Source: Carex sylvatica (Eukaryota > Streptophyta > Magnoliopsida > Poales > Cyperaceae). Taken from it: a stretch of 58,249 bases of DNA. Location: NCBI GenBank assembly GCA_964058845.1, contig CAXKVR010000059.1:1-58249 (forward strand). Direction: 5' to 3'. Below the pieces are notes generated by a model. The model did no database searches. It had not been told where the DNA came from and saw only the letters and a program-made list of their open reading frames with translations. The number at the start of each line of letters is the position of its first letter. Positions within the stretch are counted from its first letter, which is position 1. This document shows, in pieces, positions 35,198 to 47,427 of the stretch. The position numbers and the translations under genes were made by a program.

Positions 35198-35545
35198 TAT
35201 GCATCAGATACGTGTGCAATTTTGATTATATAATAAAACATGTTACATATATTATTTAACAATGGCGCCTTCAAATTTAACTCAACTAGTACGTCCGGGT
35301 TTTGTTGTTGCAATGGTTTAGATAACAGTTGTGGAGAGGGAGGAGGCGGAGGCATGGGGCGGTTAACGGTGTTTATCAATGACACAGCATGCGAAGTGCC
35401 AGCAGCACCAGTAAATGTGAAAATGGTGTTCGGTCCTAATGCCGTTCTCTGTCATCCCTCTGGCTATCCAGTGCCGACAGACGAATTCCATAACACTCTA
35501 CAGCCACTCCAGCACGGCGCCTTCTACTATGTTGTTTCGGTCTGA
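31562..35545 (+). CDS. WOX9: WUSCHEL-related homeobox transcription factor, WOX8/WOX9 (STIMPY) clade
   Basis: Exons 31562-31685, 32189-33142 and 35322-35545 join in frame (donors CAG/GTTCAT and CAAG/GTACGT; acceptors GTCAGTAG and GGTTTAG) to 433 residues. The N-terminus [16 protein letters not shown] is the hallmark of WOX8/9 proteins. The homeodomain (about residues 51-115) includes [53 protein letters not shown] Ser/Thr-rich middle region follows, and the last exon encodes [11 protein letters not shown] and [18 protein letters not shown], the conserved C-terminal block of this clade. Family knowledge: nuclear regulator maintaining cell division in embryo, shoot and inflorescence meristems. 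Intron 2 is long (2179 bp) and carries (AC)n at 34548-34580 and (TC)n(AC)n at 35160-35197. Somewhat longer than Arabidopsis WOX9 (about 380 residues). WOX8 versus WOX9 orthology cannot be decided here. Confidence 0.93.
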
Positions 35546-36502
35546 TCTCTCTCTCTCTCTCAATATGTATATATGTATGTGTTTGAACTTAAAAAACATA
35601 TGCATGCATGTACTTATCTAAAAGCTTTTGTTTATATATATATTTCCAGGTTTAGCAATGTGGCTTAAAGATAGCTAGAGAGGGATTTCTTGGATGTTGC
35701 AGGGCTTATAGTTTGAGTTTCTTTACGTAGTTTTATTTATTTTAAGTTCTTTAACAAATGTGCTATATTATATATATTGTATGCTCTATCTGAAATTGAT
35801 GAACTGGTGCAGCATGTTATCTTACTACTATATGATGATATATGATCAGGAGATGATCTTTAATTCTTTGTTCATCAATCAATATAGTAGCTTTCAGTTT
35901 TCATTTCTCAACTAATTACACATCCCTAATTGTTGAAACAAATTAAAATTGTTCTAATCATATATATTTTTGTTGGCTTGTACAAATTAAGGTAGATTCT
36001 TAAGACTTAAATAACTGCATGCACAATATCCACTGTAGCTGAAATATGAGAACTTTGTCAGTTTTTTTTACTATCTATCTCTATATATAATTATATATAT
36101 ATACCAGATAGATGTTTATTGATTAATAAGAATAAATTAGCTTGGATGTACATACTTATAATTTACAAATTTTAATAACAAATTCATATTGACGTTGTTG
36201 CAAACTCACCAATATTTTGTTGTAGCATAAGTTCATATAACAAGTAAAAAAAACAATTAAATGACAATAGTATAATATTATTTCTTTTGATTGGCTGCTT
36301 GACCTTCTTGAATATACAAGCAAATGTTTCATTTTTTAAGGAAATTTAATTTGTGTATTAGTCTCCGGAATAAAAAAAATACTACTCCCCATGCATGCAT
36401 GCATATTATTACCAAAGATTTGGTAATCATATATACAAGGAGACGAACATTAAATAATAAGCGTTACACAAAATTTGGAAATTATTGGAGCTCTAACACC
36501 AT
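35546..36502. other. WOX9 3' flank and intergenic DNA
   Basis: The first few hundred bases should be the WOX 3' untranslated region. TA-rich runs and GCATGCATGCATGCAT near 36392 are simple repeats; nothing else recognised. Confidence 0.4.
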
Positions 36503-37233
36503 GTTTGGTTGTGGACTAAAGCTAAGTAGGCTATACTAACTTAGGCCCGGTTTAAATTAATCATGTTTGGTTGATGACTAAATTTATAGTTTGACTCAAG
36601 CTATTCTTTATTTGATAAGAATTTGATGACTTAAGACATAATTTTTTGTTTTTATAATAAAATTACAACTAGTTGGTAAAACATAAAGATTGTTTTCTCA
36701 AAAAAATAAATAAAGATTCACTATAATAAAATTGCATACTAACCATGTATACTTAAACGTTAAAAAAACATCAAATATTCATCATGTGGAGTGATTTTTT
36801 TTCTATGTATCAGAAGTACATACATATTCAATGAAACCCATACATTATTCAAACTCATACTTTAACACACAAAAAAACAATCAAAATGTAAAAAAAGAAG
36901 TCTTACAGAAATCATACAATAGAATAAGTTCATACATAATTAAAGTTACAACTAAAATATAAAGAAAATATTTAAATAACTATAGGGGATAACAGCCAAA
37001 AATAAAGAGATTCATAATATAGAATGGCATGACGATAGAAATGGAAGGGTGAATTTCCAAATCTTTGCCATCACTTTTATGCCTAAGGCACCTCAATAGA
37101 TGGTTTAATTTAGGTACATTTAAGCTAGCTTAACTTTAGGCTTACGCTTAGTTAGGCGCCTATTTAATGCTTGTTCGGTGGAATAACTGAGGCTTAAAGC
37201 TCTTATTCCACTATTTAGTCCACAATCAAATGA
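36503..37233. mobile_element. Inverted-repeat element, non-coding, hAT- or Harbinger-like
   Basis: CATGTTTGGTTGTGGACTAA at 36500-36519 is mirrored by TTTAGTCCACAATCAAATG at 37215-37233. Subterminal CTTAGGCC/GGCTTA motifs recur, and AATCATGTTTGGTTGATGAC (36560) repeats the end internally. The interior is AT-rich with no transposase. ATG on both sides could be a 3-bp duplication, but that is weak. Confidence 0.5.
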
Positions 37234-37636
37234 ATATCTATAATCTGATCATCCGATATATACGAATCTGCATAAATAATATAATGCTTTTTAGAGAATT
37301 TAGAGAAAAACATATAATATGAATGAAGAAATGTCCAATATATATTAAGTTCGGATTGCAATCCAATTTAATCTTCTTCTTTTTTATGTTCAGAATGCAT
37401 ATACTTCGTGTCATCGTGTGTACTTCAAATTTTCATTTGGAACGAATATATATTATGTGAATTTTGATTGATATGTGTTGGTCTCAAAGACATCTAGAAA
37501 GAGGAAATAGGTCTTTTTATATTTGTGTCGAAGTAATAATATTTTAGCGTCTCTATAAGTTATTCTTGACAAAAACTATAATAATTTTGTCCTAAGCTAA
37601 TTGTAAAGTAAATATATAGTAAAGTTTAGAGACACT

Positions 37637-38600
37637 TGACACTAGAGTTGTTTACGGAGTTCGACAGTAATACCTACGTCTCCGGGACCCGCGACCTTCT
37701 ATGGCGCGCATTTCTTTACCCAATGAGAAATGATTACAAAGTGGAACCGGTGAGCCCTTACAATCTTCTGGGAAGTCACACGGCCCTAACAGGAGCACTA
37801 AAGGCTAGAAGGAAGACAATCTGATTCGCGATAACTCAAGGATTGCTAGGTAAGCACAAGGCTCGAAGTAGTAAATGATTCAATCACGCAGGATCACTCT
37901 ATGAGTTGTTGGATTGATTCAATAAGCTTGAGATTGATTGTGTATATTAAAGTTTGAGTGCACAAGCAACAACGGCTTTCTCTAGACTTATAAATACAAA
38001 ATATTGAAGTTGTGAGCAGCTAGAATCATTCTCCAAACCTTGGTATAGCTTCTATTTATAAAGAGCTGATAATAAGGAAGTAAGTGGTGCTGACCGTTGC
38101 AACGGTACAGGGGACCGTCATAACGGTAGGTTAATCTGAGCAATTTGGAGTGTAACGGTGGATACTGTTGACAACGGTCAATGACCGTTGCAACGGTGCC
38201 CACAACGGTGATCCTCTGGAATGGTTAGCGTTTAATGACGCTAAAAACTATTTTATGCTTCACGGGATTTCAGAAGATTTATTTATTCTGTTGCAACGGT
38301 CACTGGACAGTTACAACGGTAGGCCTCACTTAATTAGGTCAATCTCAAGCTTATTTTACCAATCTTACAGATTAATTATACTTAATCTTGAGTTAATGTT
38401 TTTGCTATCCAATGTCTTGTGCATCATAACTACATCCTTGATGTTGTATTGCATTTCATTATTTCATCCTTGATGTGTAATTACTGATCCCTCAATTGTC
38501 ATGAGCTACACAAAGTCTCAAGAAGAAAAACTGTAAAATGCAATTATGTATGTTTTACAAATTTAGTCAAACAAATAAGTCGAGGCTCCTAAGGCCAACA
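37637..38600 (-). mobile_element. LTR-retrotransposon-like remnant (possible solo LTR)
   Basis: On the minus strand it begins TGTTGGCCTTAGGAGCCTCG, a plant LTR-like start. Near the other end TACCTACGTCTCCGGGACCC with an adjoining TTTACGGAGTTCGAC recalls a motif common in plant copia-type repeats. GC content rises at 37640-37830. No gag-pol, and I could not find matching target duplications, so the borders are approximate. It includes a cluster of AACGGT motifs at 38092-38320. Confidence 0.35.
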
Positions 38601-38889
38601 GTATGTACTATGTAATGTGTGTGTATATATAATTTCAATTAATAAAAAAAAACTTTAATTTAGAACGGTCTAATTCATCTCCAAATTAATAGAGCCTTTT
38701 TATCATGCTTTTTGTACAAAGAATTTTATCATGCTTTTTGTACAAAGAATTTTATCATGCTTTTTATCATCCTTTTATCATGCTTCGTATATTTATTTTC
38801 AAAATTAGTTCTCACATTAATTCTTACATTTATTATTTTAGATACATTTTGGGTGAATTGAACTTGCATATATGTCTCTCTCGATTCGT

Positions 38890-38920
<31 letters not shown>

Positions 38921-39913
38921 CATATGTGAATATTTGTCATCCATACTTATGCATATATATATATATTTTTCAATTAAGCAAACAAAGAAATATATATACG
39001 ATAATGTGAATATTTGTCATGTGACCCTTTAATTATCTTTCAGTTCATTTTTCATCAAAATTGCAATCTAGGCATTTCTCGTAAAATTTATCATGGAGCA
39101 AATACTTTGAAACAATCATACAAATTGATAATTTCTTCTGAAAAATAAACAAAAGTTAAAAAAAAAAACAATAAACAATTACATCAATTACTTTAAATCT
39201 TAATTTGAACCAAAACTACAAAAAAAGTAAATAAATATACAATAGCTAATTAAACTATTAAATAAATATATAAGCAGAGAAAAATTGGCATACATTATTT
39301 TCTTTAACCCATGTCGGTCGGATATGTTTTTTCAATCAAACGGTTAGCGATAATCTCAATTTTCCGTACTAATAATTTTCTTGTTTTGCATTATATACAT
39401 GAAATTCTTTTTTTCAATCTTGCGCCATCAATATTATTTTAAATATTTTATTCTTGAGTTTCTTGAACTACAAGATTATCTGCTATGGATTAAAATGTGA
39501 AAATCCAAAAGGGTTATTTTTACATTATTTTTAGGTATTGTGATGGACTTATTTATCTTGTATAACTAATTTTCTTATCAAATGTCACATTATGTCTTGT
39601 TTAATTTAATTTTTTATTCATTTGGAAATAACAACATATGTAAACTAATTGAACTTGTAAATAAATATATATTTTCAATGATGTTTGATGATTTTCGATG
39701 ATTTTCACTGATTTCTTATTCAAAATTGTATATAAAATCAATAACCCAACTATTATAAACATATTTTATTTTTATCTATTTATAGAATAAGGATGAAATT
39801 AGTTGCTGAAAATTTCTCTATTTTCTCTGTTAATAACAATTCATGACTTGTATCATCGAGGTAATTTATAAGATATTTAAAACAAAAATCAAATAACATA
39901 TGCATGATAGATT
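38601..39913. other. AT-rich intergenic with simple repeats
   Basis: Three near-copies of TCATGCTTTTTGTACAAAGA-type sequence (26-bp period) lie at 38702-38780, and an A tract of about 29 bases at 38889-38917. No gene recognised. Confidence 0.5.
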
Positions 39914-40547
39914 ATGCGAGACTTATTTTGTCACCTCTCTCTCCATCACATTATACAAATGCAAAACTTGTCTTGATACAAGCTTCCAATGAAAATTTTG
40001 CCATGTTGGATTCTTATTAACACAACTACATTATTGAACCACACACATGCTCTTAATTTGAAGTAGTTAAAGGCAAAAGGTAAGCTAGCTTCAAAACAAT
40101 GTTTAGGAATCAACTAAGTCATTTTTTAATTTTCAGAGTTCAAAAAGTCGATCCAAACTGTTAGATGTGATCACTATATTAAACTGTGCTCGGAGACAAA
40201 ATTTTACATTTTTCAGAATTTTTTTACTATTTATTAAGCGACTTTGAAAGTCACTGATTCAACGGCGGCTTTTGGTTTTACTGTTTTGTTAAGCCACCGT
40301 TGGATCAATAATTTTCAAAGTAGCTTAATAAATAGTAAAAAAAAATCAAAAAAATATAAAATTTGATCTCCGAGTACATTTTAATATAGTGATCATATCT
40401 AACGATTTGGATCAATTTTTTGACTTTGAAAGAAAAACGACTTAGTTGTACGAGATCTCAAGAACAATCGATTTGATATTAGTGTGTGTGTTTATATATG
40501 AGATACCAAATAGAATTAAGCTTTTAGAAAGTCCAACTTCTATAGAG
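39914..40547 (+). repeat. Segmental repeat copy 1, interrupted by a MITE
   Basis: ATGCGAGACTTATTTTGT through ACTTCTATAGAG matches 47428-47714 in the same orientation and order, including CTTGATACAAGCTTCCAATG, GTTGGATTCTTATTAACACA and ATACCAAATAGAATTAA. Without the MITE it is about 296 bp against 287 bp in copy 2. Confidence 0.85.
40111..40448. mobile_element. Hairpin MITE, 338 bp
   Basis: CAACTAAGTC at 40111 is mirrored by GACTTAGTTG ending 40448. The arms match for about 150 bases (GATGTGATCACTATATTAAA against TTTAATATAGTGATCATATC), and the centre has AACGGCGGC..GTTAAGCCACCGTTGGATCA. The paralogous segment at 47428-47714 lacks it. Same subfamily as 29029-29437. Confidence 0.8.
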
Positions 40548-41219
40548 TTCGAGATCATTACAATTGGAATTTGAATGAAGATGATATAAGCTGAACAAAA
40601 AATAATGCACACAATCCATCCAATTAATTGATTTTGTCCAAATAATTAATTTCAATTGTTGAAAAACATTTGAAAAAAAGTGTGATACATAGGGTTGTAG
40701 AAGCATGTGTCGCAGAAGATCGATACGAGGAAACGTGTGCAATGTGCAGTGCAGCGTGAAAGAGGGCCGCAACTGCATTTGTCAGCAGACCAAACGGAAG
40801 CTTTTCAACCCTTTTCTTTCTTTCACCCTTTGACTCTCATTATTCTCTCTCCATTTTTATACACTACTGGATGCCTCCATTCTATCTCTTTCTCTATTGC
40901 TTTTTTTTTATTGATTAAAAAAAAATTGCATATGTTTTTATTTATAGCATTACAAATGTTTTTATTTATAGCTTAATTTTCTAATATATTCAGAAATAAA
41001 AAAGGGAATGAAATGTACCAGTCATTTTGTTGTCGTGAAACTTACGATCTCGACTCTGGTTAGGACAAAGTGTTCCGTTCAAATATGTACATTTCGTCTC
41101 GGCTGGATAACTATTTTATTTAATTTTAAAAAAATAGGAAAATGATGCTTCTTTTTCTTAATGATTTCATCAAATCGGAATTTTTTGTTTAAAAGAAACT
41201 GATAAGACTAAAAATATTA

Positions 41220-41254
<35 letters not shown>

Positions 41255-41467
41255 CTATTTGAATACGAATAATTGAAACATAGAACCATATTTATATCTA
41301 TATTCTCATGAATATTCAGATATCAGCTATCCACATTTAATTTTTCAAACACGAATAAGATATTATCCACACCGTTCACCCTAAATGGAATTCAATTGAG
41401 AAGTTCAATTTCTTTTTTTTTTATTTTAAAAAGGGCACAAAACCGACCGTTTCATTGAAGATTTAAT
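40548..41467. other. Intergenic with (AT)n and a repeat fragment
   Basis: An (AT)n tract lies at 41229-41254, and 41260-41390 carries the right half of the GATACGGATCC-type repeat (GAATATTCAGATATCAGCTA, CACATTTAATTTTTCAAACA). No gene recognised. Confidence 0.45.
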
Positions 41468-41755
41468 TGTTATGGGTTCAGGACCAATTCGGTTGTGTGA
41501 AAAATGGTCTTGGGCCAGTCGTCCATTTAATTTGAGTCCATCTGTGGACATTATTTGTGTTCTGGCCTTTTAAATGAAAGCCTACAAGGTATGGCCTATT
41601 TGACTTGTATCTTATTATATATCTTATTGCGCATCTTATTGTTATGGGCCCAGGCCCAATTTCGATCTGTCAAAATAGTTTTGGGCCAAAGGCTTACTTA
41701 TTTTCAGGTTACCTGTCCACATTATTTATGTTCTGGGCTTTAAATGGAAGGGGTT
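41468..41755. repeat. Imperfect tandem duplication, ~171-bp period
   Basis: TTGTTATGGGTTCAGGACCA (41468) and TTGTTATGGGCCCAGGCCCA (41639) start two units that each contain TTTTGGGCCA-type sequence, a CATTATTTRTGTTCTGG motif and TTTAAATGRAAG. Confidence 0.7.
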
Positions 41756-41859
41756 GTACTTGCTAACAAGAACAAAGAATCCAATTAAATGCTTGCTTAG
41801 CAACGCAATGGATCAAAGAAAATTAAAAAAAGATTTCATTTTCAATAAGATTGAAGGAT

Positions 41860-42352
41860 GTGGATAACACGGTTTGATTGATTTAGTTTCTAGTTAAATT
41901 TGATTCAGTATCTCTATTGAAACTTCTGAGTGGTGACTCTCACGGTCTGATTGATTCAGTTCTTGATCCAGTTTGATTCAGTGTCTTCTATGATAAAATC
42001 TACCAGTAAGACAAACTTCGCGCATAGAGAAAATAATTGGTAGGCTCCTATCATTTTCATCAAGCAAGGATGATTAAATTTGTGTCCACATGATGCACAT
42101 ATCTTTATGCGTTTTTAATTTGTTTACAGCTGTATATTTTTTAAGACACTTGTTGTCTCATCTTATGTAATAGCTACTTTGCAACTTTTTTAATAAATGA
42201 AATTGCCTATGGACTTTACACCAAAAAAAGAAGAAAAAAAGAAGAGAGAATTGAAGGATAATGCTTATAAACCAATGTGATGTGAGCAGAATCAGAAATA
42301 TAATTTCAGTCTTGAACCAATGTGATGTGAGCAGAATCAGATATATAAGTAT
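41860..42352. repeat. Two short tandem duplications
   Basis: CACGGTTTGATTGATTTAGT and CACGGTCTGATTGATTCAGT start units about 80 bp apart at 41870-42000. ACCAATGTGATGTGAGCAGA occurs at 42271 and 42317, 46 bp apart. No coding potential. Confidence 0.7.
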
Positions 42353-43518
42353 AATTTGAAAACAGTTTATTACTTAATTGCTGCCTTCTAATTTAATAAT
42401 TAATTATTCATTTTCCACTTTGTTCACAGGAGTTAGAGAAGTTTAAGAACAATATTAAGCAAATTTATAAAAACCTATATCTAAATCAACAAAATAACAC
42501 ACTCCTGATGTGGTGAGAAACTCTTAACTTAAGCACTAGAATAGCTTACTGCAACATTCCAGGAATTAAAAAGGGCACAAACCAGAATTTCTGAAGGACT
42601 ATTTAGCAAATAAATAAAATAGCAAAAAGAAGTTCCTTTTTGTTTTATCGTTTTTTAGGGGTCAGAATTGAAAGCCCAATTTGAATTTTGAGTAACGAGC
42701 CTAACATGCAACTTATTGTAAAAGCCCTTCTCTAGATCATAAATACGACAGTTATAATTTAATAGAGCATGCACATACATTGATATCTAGATCGATCATA
42801 AATAAATAAAATAAGAGTCTTGAACACATTCTCTAGATATATAATTTGAGTCTTCTTCAGCACATCATGATGTATTGTATTGTATTGCTGTTGCAAGTTA
42901 CAAGTACCATCAAAGCAATACTCAAATTAAAAGACAAATAAATAAATCCCACTATAAGTTATTGGTTAGTGCATTCATATCTGACAATCACCAACTATAT
43001 AGGTGGTATGAGTAGGTGGAAATGGAATGGGTGAACTACCATCTGCCTTTTTTTCCAATCAAAGCAATCCCACTGACATGATTAAAAATCATCCACTATC
43101 TAATTAATTAATCTTCTTGTACACAACACGTACCTGCTACCAGGACCCACCTGCATGCATTATCAAAGCACGGTTACCTAACTTTGCTTTGCTTTAGTAC
43201 CTTTTTCTAAATAACGGAGGACAGCTTGGCTTTTCTAACTTTTTAATCGTACTTAATTAATTTCAATCAAAATCATTTGCATGAAATTAATATTAATATC
43301 ATGTCTCAATTTAACATGTCAGCCAAAAGTTTAATTTTGAAGGATAGTTTGGCAATTATATATTTTTCTAGTATTTCACAATAATATAATATGATCAGGA
43401 TTGATCCCCTTGGCTTGTAATATTGTTAGAACCACCCTGCAACTGCTTCACTCTTTTCAGTGGCTTTTTTTCCTCTTGCTTTGACACTTAGCTGCCGCTT
43501 TAATGAGAAATTGGAAAC

Positions 43519-43559
<41 letters not shown>

Positions 43560-44321
43560 GTATGCATGCATGCTCTGACTGTCAAGTAAATGACAAGGAA
43601 AAGAAAGACAAAACAAAACAAAACAAAAGAAAATGCTCTTACTCTTAAATGACTAGACAGGTAACAAGCTTACTTGATTAGATATTAATACTATTATTGC
43701 TATATATAGCTTCAGTGAAAGCGCGAACAACCCAACAGCTTTTATCACCTCAAACTAGAGAGCTAGCTTAACTTCTTCCAGACCAGATTGGTGGACCCAT
43801 TATAACAAAGCATCACCTTGCAATTTTTATCACAAAATGTGACTCTGTTTTGTAATTATTGAAAAATGTTAACAGGTTAATTGCCCCACCAAACCTTAGG
43901 TCTACAGTCCTTGTCAATCAAGTGCCATTTTCTTTTCAGCTGCTCAAAGTTTTCCAAATTCCAACATCCTCTACTATTTCTGCCAATTGTACAATTTGCA
44001 ATTATTCTGATCCAAACTAACCAGGAATTGAATGGAAATTTAAATGGTTCAAACTTAACAAAATGTTATTAAAAATAAATTATTTCAAGAACTATTTAAA
44101 TTTATAGTTTTATATGTATTCAAATTAAATTCAAAAATATATAAATCTTACAAATTATCTCATATTTACAAATTTGAAATAATGCAAAAAAAAAAAAATA
44201 TATATATATATATATGGTTAGTGGCTTTAAAGGTGAATAATAAATTTCAAGTAATACTATAACAGTAATCAAATTACATACAAGTTCAAAACTTCAAACA
44301 CCAGAAAAGTTGTCTAAAATA
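42353..44321. other. Intergenic
   Basis: A (CT)n tract runs 43521-43554 and an (A)n(TA)n tract 44186-44215. I see no gene or transposon end that I could defend. Confidence 0.45.
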
Positions 44322-44940
44322 TAAGGGGCAATTTCATGTATATCTCCCAAAAATTTTAATATTACATATTTATCCCTCCAAAATCAATAATTACATATTT
44401 ATTCTTCAAAATCATACAAACTCACATATTTATCCAATCTCACTCTATAACATATAAAATATCTCCAAAACTTATGCTTTTCGTTTTTGTATCTTTAGTC
44501 CGTCTAAGTTCTTTTCTCTCTAAAGCGCCAAACCTCCTGACTCTTTCTCCAAACGAAAATGAAAAATTAAAACAGCAAGGAGCGGCATAAATATGTGAAA
44601 GGGGAGGCGATTAAGGAAAGCGGAGATAAATCTGTGATTTGGCGCGTTTAGAGAGAGAGGCGAGCGATATTTAGCGCTTTACAAAGAAGAGAACTCAAAC
44701 AGACTAAAGAGATCAAAGGACAAATGATCAATATATTATTAATTAATATTGTAAAATAAATTTTAAAGTTTTAAAAATATTATTTAATTATTTTTCGAGA
44801 TATTTGATGTGTTATAGAGTTCGAATGGACAAATATGTGAGTTTGTACAATTTTCAAGGATAAATACGTAATTACTGATTTTGGAGGGATAAATACGTAA
44901 TATTAAAACTTTTGAGGAATATATATGAAATTCCCCCTTA
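44322..44940. mobile_element. Inverted-repeat element, 619 bp, ~150-bp arms
   Basis: TAAGGGGCAATTTCAT at 44322 is mirrored by ATGAAATTCCCCCTTA ending 44940. The arms also pair at TTTTAATATTACATATTTAT, CCCTCCAAAATCA.TAATTAC and CAAACTCACATATTT. The GC-richer centre (44510-44690) has GGCGATTA, GGCGCG and GGCGAGCG motifs and no ORF. Flanks TAAAATA and TAAAAATA resemble each other but are not an exact duplication. Long arms suggest Mutator type. Confidence 0.7.
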
Positions 44941-45394
44941 TAAAAATATAACTACAATTGATTAAAAAATAGATCTAGATTTGATGACCAAAAAGGTAAG
45001 TTGCTAAATCTAAATATACTAGCTAAATATAAACGAGATAAAATGTTCAATATATATCTAATCATTTCCACTTGACATAAAATCAATTCGGTGGTTGAAT
45101 TTTTTTTTTTTTCTTGAATAACAATAGAAGTCCTCAGTCAAGATTTCCATAATATATTTTGGGAGCATATTTAGAAATTGTAGATTTTGCAATTGACGAG
45201 AATAACAGACAACTCGGAAGTTTAATTAACAAAATCTAAATGATTAACTTTCTCTTGAAGTCATGGCAAAATCCACCCTCCACACCTCACACCGTACAAA
45301 CAAAAGAATATAACATTCCTTTCAATCTTTCAACCATTTAAGCTCAAAAATACGCCTTGGTTAATTTCCATCTCTTTCAACTTTCCAAAAACCC
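44941..45394 (+). promoter_or_regulatory. Upstream region of the GXM gene
   Basis: AT-rich flank of the methyltransferase start codon, ending in a pyrimidine-rich leader (TTTCCATCTCTTTCAACTTT). No defined promoter element was identified with confidence. Confidence 0.35.
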
Positions 45395-46288
45395 ATGAAT
45401 ATCAGAAAAGCTGCACATCTCATAGCCATGAAAGCCAAGACCCAGAAATACCTCAACCTAAAGCTGGTCCTCTTGGGTTTCTTTCTCCTCTTCATGGTGT
45501 TGTTCATAATTAGATCGAACACTGCCACGAATACTACAACACAAAACCAACAAATTCAACCAATTAGACCAATTCAACAAGTGAACCATGTCATATCTCA
45601 ATCACCATCATGCACAAAGCTTCCTCCTTCACTTGCTAACACCATCATCCACTATGCCACCTCAAACATTACTCCCCAACAAACCCTAAAGGAGATATCG
45701 GTTACCGCTCGTGTGCTAGAGAGGAAATCCCCGTGCAATTTCTTGGTTTTCGGCTTGGGTCATGACAGCTTGATGTGGACTGCCCTAAACCATGGCGGCC
45801 GTACCGTGTTTCTAGAAGAAGATAGTTCATGGATCGCGACAATTCAAGAGAAACATCCCTCATTGGAGTCATACCATGTGGTATACAACACAAAGTTGAC
45901 TGATGCAGATAATCTGCTACAGCTCGGGCAATTGCCCGAGTGTACAAATGTGGAGAGTGACATACGGTTTCCTTCATGTCAATTGGCACTGAAGGGGTTG
46001 CCCAGTGTGTTCTATGAGGTGGAATGGGACTTGATAATGGTGGATGCACCAACCGGGTGGATACCTGAGGCGCCTGGTAGGATGGGGGCGATATACACTG
46101 CAGGAATGGTGGCCCGGCAGAGGAGAGAAGGCGAGACGGAAGTTTTTGTGCACGATGTTAATCGAGAAGTCGAGGATAAATTTTCTAAAACATTTTTGTG
46201 TGAAGGGTACTTGAAGGAGCAAGAGAACAGGATAAGGCATTTCACCATCCCTAGTCACAGGGGTGCAGAGGTGTCATTTTGCCCTTGA
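45395..46288 (+). CDS. GXM: Glucuronoxylan 4-O-methyltransferase (DUF579, GXM family)
   Basis: A single exon of 297 residues. Residues 1-22 are basic, 23-39 form one membrane span (LKLVLLGFFLLFMVLFII), as in Golgi type II proteins, then a Gln/Thr-rich stem. The DUF579 domain runs from about 73 to the end: SPCNFLVFGLGHDSLMWTAL is the methyl-donor binding loop, followed by HGGRTVFLEED, WDLIMVDAPTGWIPEAPGRM, YTAGMVARQR, DVFVHDVNR-like EVFVHDVNREVEDKFSKTFL and HFTIPSHR. These match GXM rather than the related IRX15 group (which has LTHETLLW). Family knowledge: the enzyme transfers methyl from S-adenosylmethionine to O-4 of glucuronic acid side chains of xylan in the Golgi during secondary wall formation. 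All family blocks are present, with no break. Which GXM paralogue it matches is not decided. Confidence 0.93.
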   Translation: MNIRKAAHLIAMKAKTQKYLNLKLVLLGFFLLFMVLFIIRSNTATNTTTQNQQIQPIRPIQQVNHVISQSPSCTKLPPSLANTIIHYATSNITPQQTLKEISVTARVLERKSPCNFLVFGLGHDSLMWTALNHGGRTVFLEEDSSWIATIQEKHPSLESYHVVYNTKLTDADNLLQLGQLPECTNVESDIRFPSCQLALKGLPSVFYEVEWDLIMVDAPTGWIPEAPGRMGAIYTAGMVARQRREGETEVFVHDVNREVEDKFSKTFLCEGYLKEQENRIRHFTIPSHRGAEVSFCP

Positions 46289-46964
46289 TTGTTGTTTTTG
46301 AGATAATTTTTGAGGGGTTAATGGATCATTAAATTTGTTATATTAGTTTGGGTTTGCTTGTGAACCCTTTTAAATGATAATGCTGGTATGTATATTTTGT
46401 TCTGAGTTTAGATTCTGCTTGTTATGTTAAGGCCTTGACCATTGTCTATAAAATTTGCATGGAGATTTAGAGCAGATTCCATGGATATTAATGTACATTT
46501 AGAAAGGGGGCAATGGTCAAGGGCCAGAGAGGAAAGAAAGAATTTAAATACTCTAAATACGCACAATTTGATATCAGCACGGATAAAATAATTTTCAAGG
46601 GGGGGTCTATAAGCAAGAAAACTATGCTTTAAAAGATACCTGTGGAGTCTATTTGAATCTGATTAGTGAATTCATTGTTGGTTTTCTGTATTTATATGTA
46701 CTCGTGGTCGTGGATATGTATAGCTTCCTTTTGTTTCACTAATAATTGTTATTTTCTCTCTTTTTGGGTGGAAATTTGTTTTTATATACTGGCAATCTAC
46801 CATTAGATAACACAACACAAGCTTGACGCAAACATTGAACTATATCCACTTATTCCAGCTGTTGTCAATCGTCCAAATATTAGAACCAAATCCGACCCAT
46901 ATCAAGATAAGGGGCTGGGCTTGGATTGAATCCCAATACAGTTAAATCACGGTCCCAAGTCCGA
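46289..46964. other. GXM 3' flank and intergenic DNA
   Basis: The 3' untranslated region should lie just after 46288. No other feature recognised up to the minisatellite. Confidence 0.4.
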
Positions 46965-47240
46965 AACAGATTTGTTCCTGGTAGGAACAACAATGCAGAA
47001 ATGTGCTTGGTTCTGAAAACGCCGAAACAATCTGTTTCAGACCATAACAGAGGACGAAACATCATGTTTCTGGCCAAAACAGATTTGTTCCCGGCAGAAA
47101 TAATAATGTAGAAATGTGCTTGGTTCTAAAAAGGCCGAAACAGAGCTATTCCTAGCAGAAACAACAATGCAGAAATGTATTTAGTTCTGGAAAGACCAAA
47201 ACAGCATGTTCCTAACCGAAATAGATGTCGAAATAGAGGC
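46965..47240. repeat. Minisatellite, ~60-bp unit
   Basis: AACAGATTTGTTCCTGGTAG, AACAGATTTGTTCCCGGCAG and AACAGAGCTATTCCTAGCAG start units at about 46967, 47080 and 47140, each followed by AATGYAGAAATGTRYTTRGT; the first unit carries an extra ~50-bp insert. AAACAGCATGTTCC (47200) is a partial fourth copy. Short ORFs across it are artefacts. Confidence 0.75.
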
Positions 47241-47427
47241 AGAAAACAGTTTTCTTTGTTTAATTTGCATAATTTATATAATTTTAGTGTAATGTTGTAT
47301 AACTTAGTTTAATTTAATATATTTTAGTATAATTTATCATATTTTGAATAATGTAATTTGTTTTAGTATAATGTTGTATAATTTAGTTTTTTATTCGAAA
47401 TTCATTTTGTATTACATTCCAGAGCGG

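Noticed and set aside
37636..37824. 62-codon ORF downstream of WOX9
   Set aside because: No family resemblance; lies in GC-richer LTR-like sequence.
46880..47111. Short ORFs on both strands
   Set aside because: They translate the ~60-bp minisatellite.
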